Below are positions 12,627 to 13,820 of a stretch of DNA of 13,820 bases, one piece after another; the stretch's first letter is position 1; every line of letters begins with the position of its first letter. Origin of the DNA: Candidatus Sulfotelmatobacter sp. (GTDB lineage Bacteria > Acidobacteriota > Terriglobia > Terriglobales > Acidobacteriaceae). The translations under genes and the position numbers were made by a program. The stretch lies in the NCBI GenBank assembly GCA_030045935.1, contig JASIEN010000711.1:1-13820 (forward strand), written 5' to 3'. The notes beneath the pieces were generated by a model. That model was given only the letters and a program-made list of their open reading frames with translations, had not been told where the DNA came from and searched no databases.

Positions 12627-12655
12627 ATTCTATTGAATAAGTAGACTTCTGTCGA
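12627..12655 (-). promoter_or_regulatory. Sigma70-like promoter for the sulfite oxidase operon
   Basis: On the minus strand TCGACA (12650-12655) is separated by 17 bp from TAGAAT (12627-12632). Each matches its consensus hexamer at 5 of 6 positions. The expected start near 12620 leaves only about 5 nt before the ATG at 12615. With no Shine-Dalgarno sequence, this suggests a leaderless or near-leaderless transcript. Direct repeats AGTAGAC (12618-12624 and 12640-12646) flank the -10 box. Confidence 0.55.
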
Positions 12656-12668
12656 CAACAATTGTTGT
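12655..12668. promoter_or_regulatory. Palindrome ACAACAATTGTTGT at the sulfite oxidase promoter
   Basis: A perfect 14-bp palindrome that begins at the outer base of the predicted -35 hexamer and extends upstream. Position and symmetry suit a dimeric regulator's operator. No regulator gene is adjacent and the half-site is not recognised. Being A/T-rich and short, it has some chance of arising at random. Confidence 0.35.
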
Positions 12669-12673
12669 GCGCC

Positions 12674-12713
12674 GCCGGCCCGGAAAAGGAGAGTGAGCCA
12701 AAACCGGGCCGGC
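12674..12713. repeat. GCCGGCCCGG/CCGGGCCGGC inverted repeat
   Basis: A perfect 10-bp, all-G/C inverted repeat (12674-12683 with 12704-12713) around a 20-nt purine-rich loop containing AAAAGGAGAG. It lies between the terminator-like stem of the beta-barrel gene and the sulfite oxidase promoter. No T-run follows on either strand. Confidence 0.55.
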
Positions 12714-12756
12714 AGCGATTCCGAAGGGAAAAAGCGGCCCCTCGAAAAGTTGAATT

Positions 12757-12786
12757 AAACGGCGCGGCGGGAAGGCCGCGCCGTTT
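12757..12786 (-). terminator. Intrinsic terminator of the beta-barrel gene
   Basis: AAACGGCGCGGC (12757-12768) and GCCGCGCCGTTT (12775-12786) form a perfect 12-bp stem with a 6-nt loop, 12 bp past the stop codon at 12799. Read on the minus strand, the stem's last bases are GUUU and the transcript continues AAUUCAACUUUU. This gives a reasonable though interrupted U-tract. It would separate this gene from the sulfite oxidase operon. Confidence 0.7.
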
Positions 12787-12798
12787 CTACTTCGAGTA

Positions 12799-13820
12799 CT
12801 ACGGCAAGTAGTAGCGGAACGAAGTGAAAACTTCGCCCTCAATGCCTTCAGGCGAAGCTCCGGGAGCTTTAGACCCTGCCGGGCCAATGCCCGACCAGGT
12901 TTGCCTGGTGATGTAGGAGTACTGTGTGCCGAACTGGAACTTGCCTCTGGGGCCGTTATAGAAGCGGTACCAGAAGCCAGCGGTACCTTCGATGAGTGAC
13001 CGGGTGTCGGCAGTGCAGCTTGAGAGTGAGTTGACGGTATTGAAGCCGTTGGTCAAGGCGAGCGTGGGGGCGTCCTCCGTGTAGCAGCCGCTGTTCTTGA
13101 AATGCGGGGCACCGTAGCCGACGTATTCGTTGGTTGCGGGGTCGAAGTCGTAGGCGCGCTTGTTGTATTCGTCCCCAGCGTAGAGGTAGATATCCAGTTT
13201 CTTGCCATGCCATTCGAGGCTGGTCAGTCCCTGGAGGTTATGGATCAAATCAGGTGTACCGTTGGCGTGAATCGACAAGTCAGACAACTGGCCAGCACCG
13301 TAACGGCCGATTCCCTGTCCGCCGAAGGCGTGCAGCCCAAAGACGATGTGCTTGTTGTAGAAGTTCCAGCGGGCGTTGGCGCCCCAGCCGCCGCCATTCT
13401 TTGAGACGTTATAAGCCCCGACTGGGCTTGGGCCGGTGACTGCCGCATCATTCGGGCATGTTGTGAACGGCCCGGTCAGCGGGAAGTTCTCGCAGGGAAA
13501 CACGCGATCGCGGAAGCGGTCGTACAGACCGAAAACCTCGTAGTGACCGAAGCCGGGATCGAATGCCACCTTGGCGATAATGTCAGGCGACGGATTGAAA
13601 GTGTAAGTGCCCACGGGGGTGCACGTGACGTAGTACGTGGGCGAGGTTGAGGTGGTTAGAGTATAGTCCGCGATGGTGCAGCCGCTGACCGCGCTATTGT
13701 AGGAATTGGTAGCGCCCTCTGAGCCCAGTATGAAGTTATCGATGTTGCCATGGGTGGTCAGAGTTCCCTGCGGATTTTCCAGGGCCCCGGCAATCGCGAA
13801 GACGTGTCCGAAGCTCTTGG
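12799..13820 (-). CDS. Outer-membrane beta-barrel protein, C-terminal part (runs off right edge)
   Basis: The frame is open from the stop at 12799 to the right edge, about 340 residues, and its start is outside the window. A GTG at 13612-13614 is internal: the upstream codons (beginning KSFGHVFAIAGALENPQGTL) continue the same style of protein. Alternating polar/aromatic strands such as DIIAKVAFDPGFGHYEVFGL, KLDIYLYAGDEYNKRAY and GKFQFGTQYSYITRQTW, and the aromatic end EVFTSFRYYLP, indicate a porin-like beta-barrel inserted by the BAM machinery. Loops are Gly/Asn/Thr-rich. Six cysteines fall in three loop pairs (13678-13680 with 13621-13623, 13492-13494 with 13456-13458, and 13084-13086 with 13015-13017). 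These could form disulfides in surface loops, which is uncommon for barrels. The transported substrate is unknown. A terminator hairpin follows directly. Confidence 0.75.
   Translation of the reverse strand, partial: KSFGHVFAIAGALENPQGTLTTHGNIDNFILGSEGATNSYNSAVSGCTIADYTLTTSTSPTYYVTCTPVGTYTFNPSPDIIAKVAFDPGFGHYEVFGLYDRFRDRVFPCENFPLTGPFTTCPNDAAVTGPSPVGAYNVSKNGGGWGANARWNFYNKHIVFGLHAFGGQGIGRYGAGQLSDLSIHANGTPDLIHNLQGLTSLEWHGKKLDIYLYAGDEYNKRAYDFDPATNEYVGYGAPHFKNSGCYTEDAPTLALTNGFNTVNSLSSCTADTRSLIEGTAGFWYRFYNGPRGKFQFGTQYSYITRQTWSGIGPAGSKAPGASPEGIEGEVFTSFRYYLP

Noticed and set aside
13612..13614. GTG at 13614 as the true start of the beta-barrel gene
   Set aside because: The frame stays open to the window edge with coding-like sequence upstream and no ribosome binding site, so the gene is truncated by the edge.

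Overview
The window looks like a chromosomal segment of a Gram-negative soil bacterium, most likely an Acidobacteriota (Terriglobia/Koribacter-like). The reasons are the moderately high GC, the complex I subunit sequences, an acidobacterial-looking outer-membrane beta-barrel, and many short palindromic repeats of the type 'GTCATCCTGAGC...GCTCAGGATGAC' between genes. The taxon is inferred from general familiarity with such sequences; no search was run.

Region 1 (1-7556, minus strand) is a respiratory complex I (NADH:quinone oxidoreductase) cluster. In transcription order it reads nuoA, nuoC, nuoD, nuoH, nuoJ, nuoK, nuoL and the first 39 codons of nuoM, which runs off the left edge. A good sigma70-type promoter (TTGAAC, 17 bp, TAGTAT) and a dyad lie just upstream of nuoA. 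nuoB, nuoE, nuoF, nuoG and nuoI are absent from their usual slots, so every iron-sulfur or flavin subunit is missing while the cofactor-free subunits are kept. Most gaps between the genes (91-235 bp) hold a palindromic repeat; only nuoH/nuoJ overlap.

Region 2 (7667-8866, minus strand) is a compact three-gene operon: a probable ribbon-helix-helix regulator, a small DoxX-like membrane protein and an SRPBCC-fold protein. Three tandem 8-bp repeats ending in a near-palindrome overlap the first gene's start and look like an autoregulatory operator.

Region 3 (8881-10850, plus strand) begins with a long palindromic element, then lysS (class II lysyl-tRNA synthetase, TTG start with a good ribosome binding site), then two hairpins.

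Region 4 (10899-12668, minus strand) is a two-gene operon. It encodes a Tat-exported molybdopterin sulfite oxidase/dehydrogenase and a small mono-haem c-type cytochrome that is its likely electron acceptor. The cytochrome's N-terminus appears to read through a palindromic repeat.

Region 5 (12757-13820, minus strand) is the 3' part of a cysteine-containing outer-membrane beta-barrel protein followed by a strong terminator hairpin. Its 5' end lies beyond the right edge.

Together the window covers respiratory energy conservation (complex I, periplasmic sulfite oxidation), one housekeeping synthetase and a small regulated accessory operon. No mobile-element transposase, CRISPR array, tRNA or rRNA was recognised.
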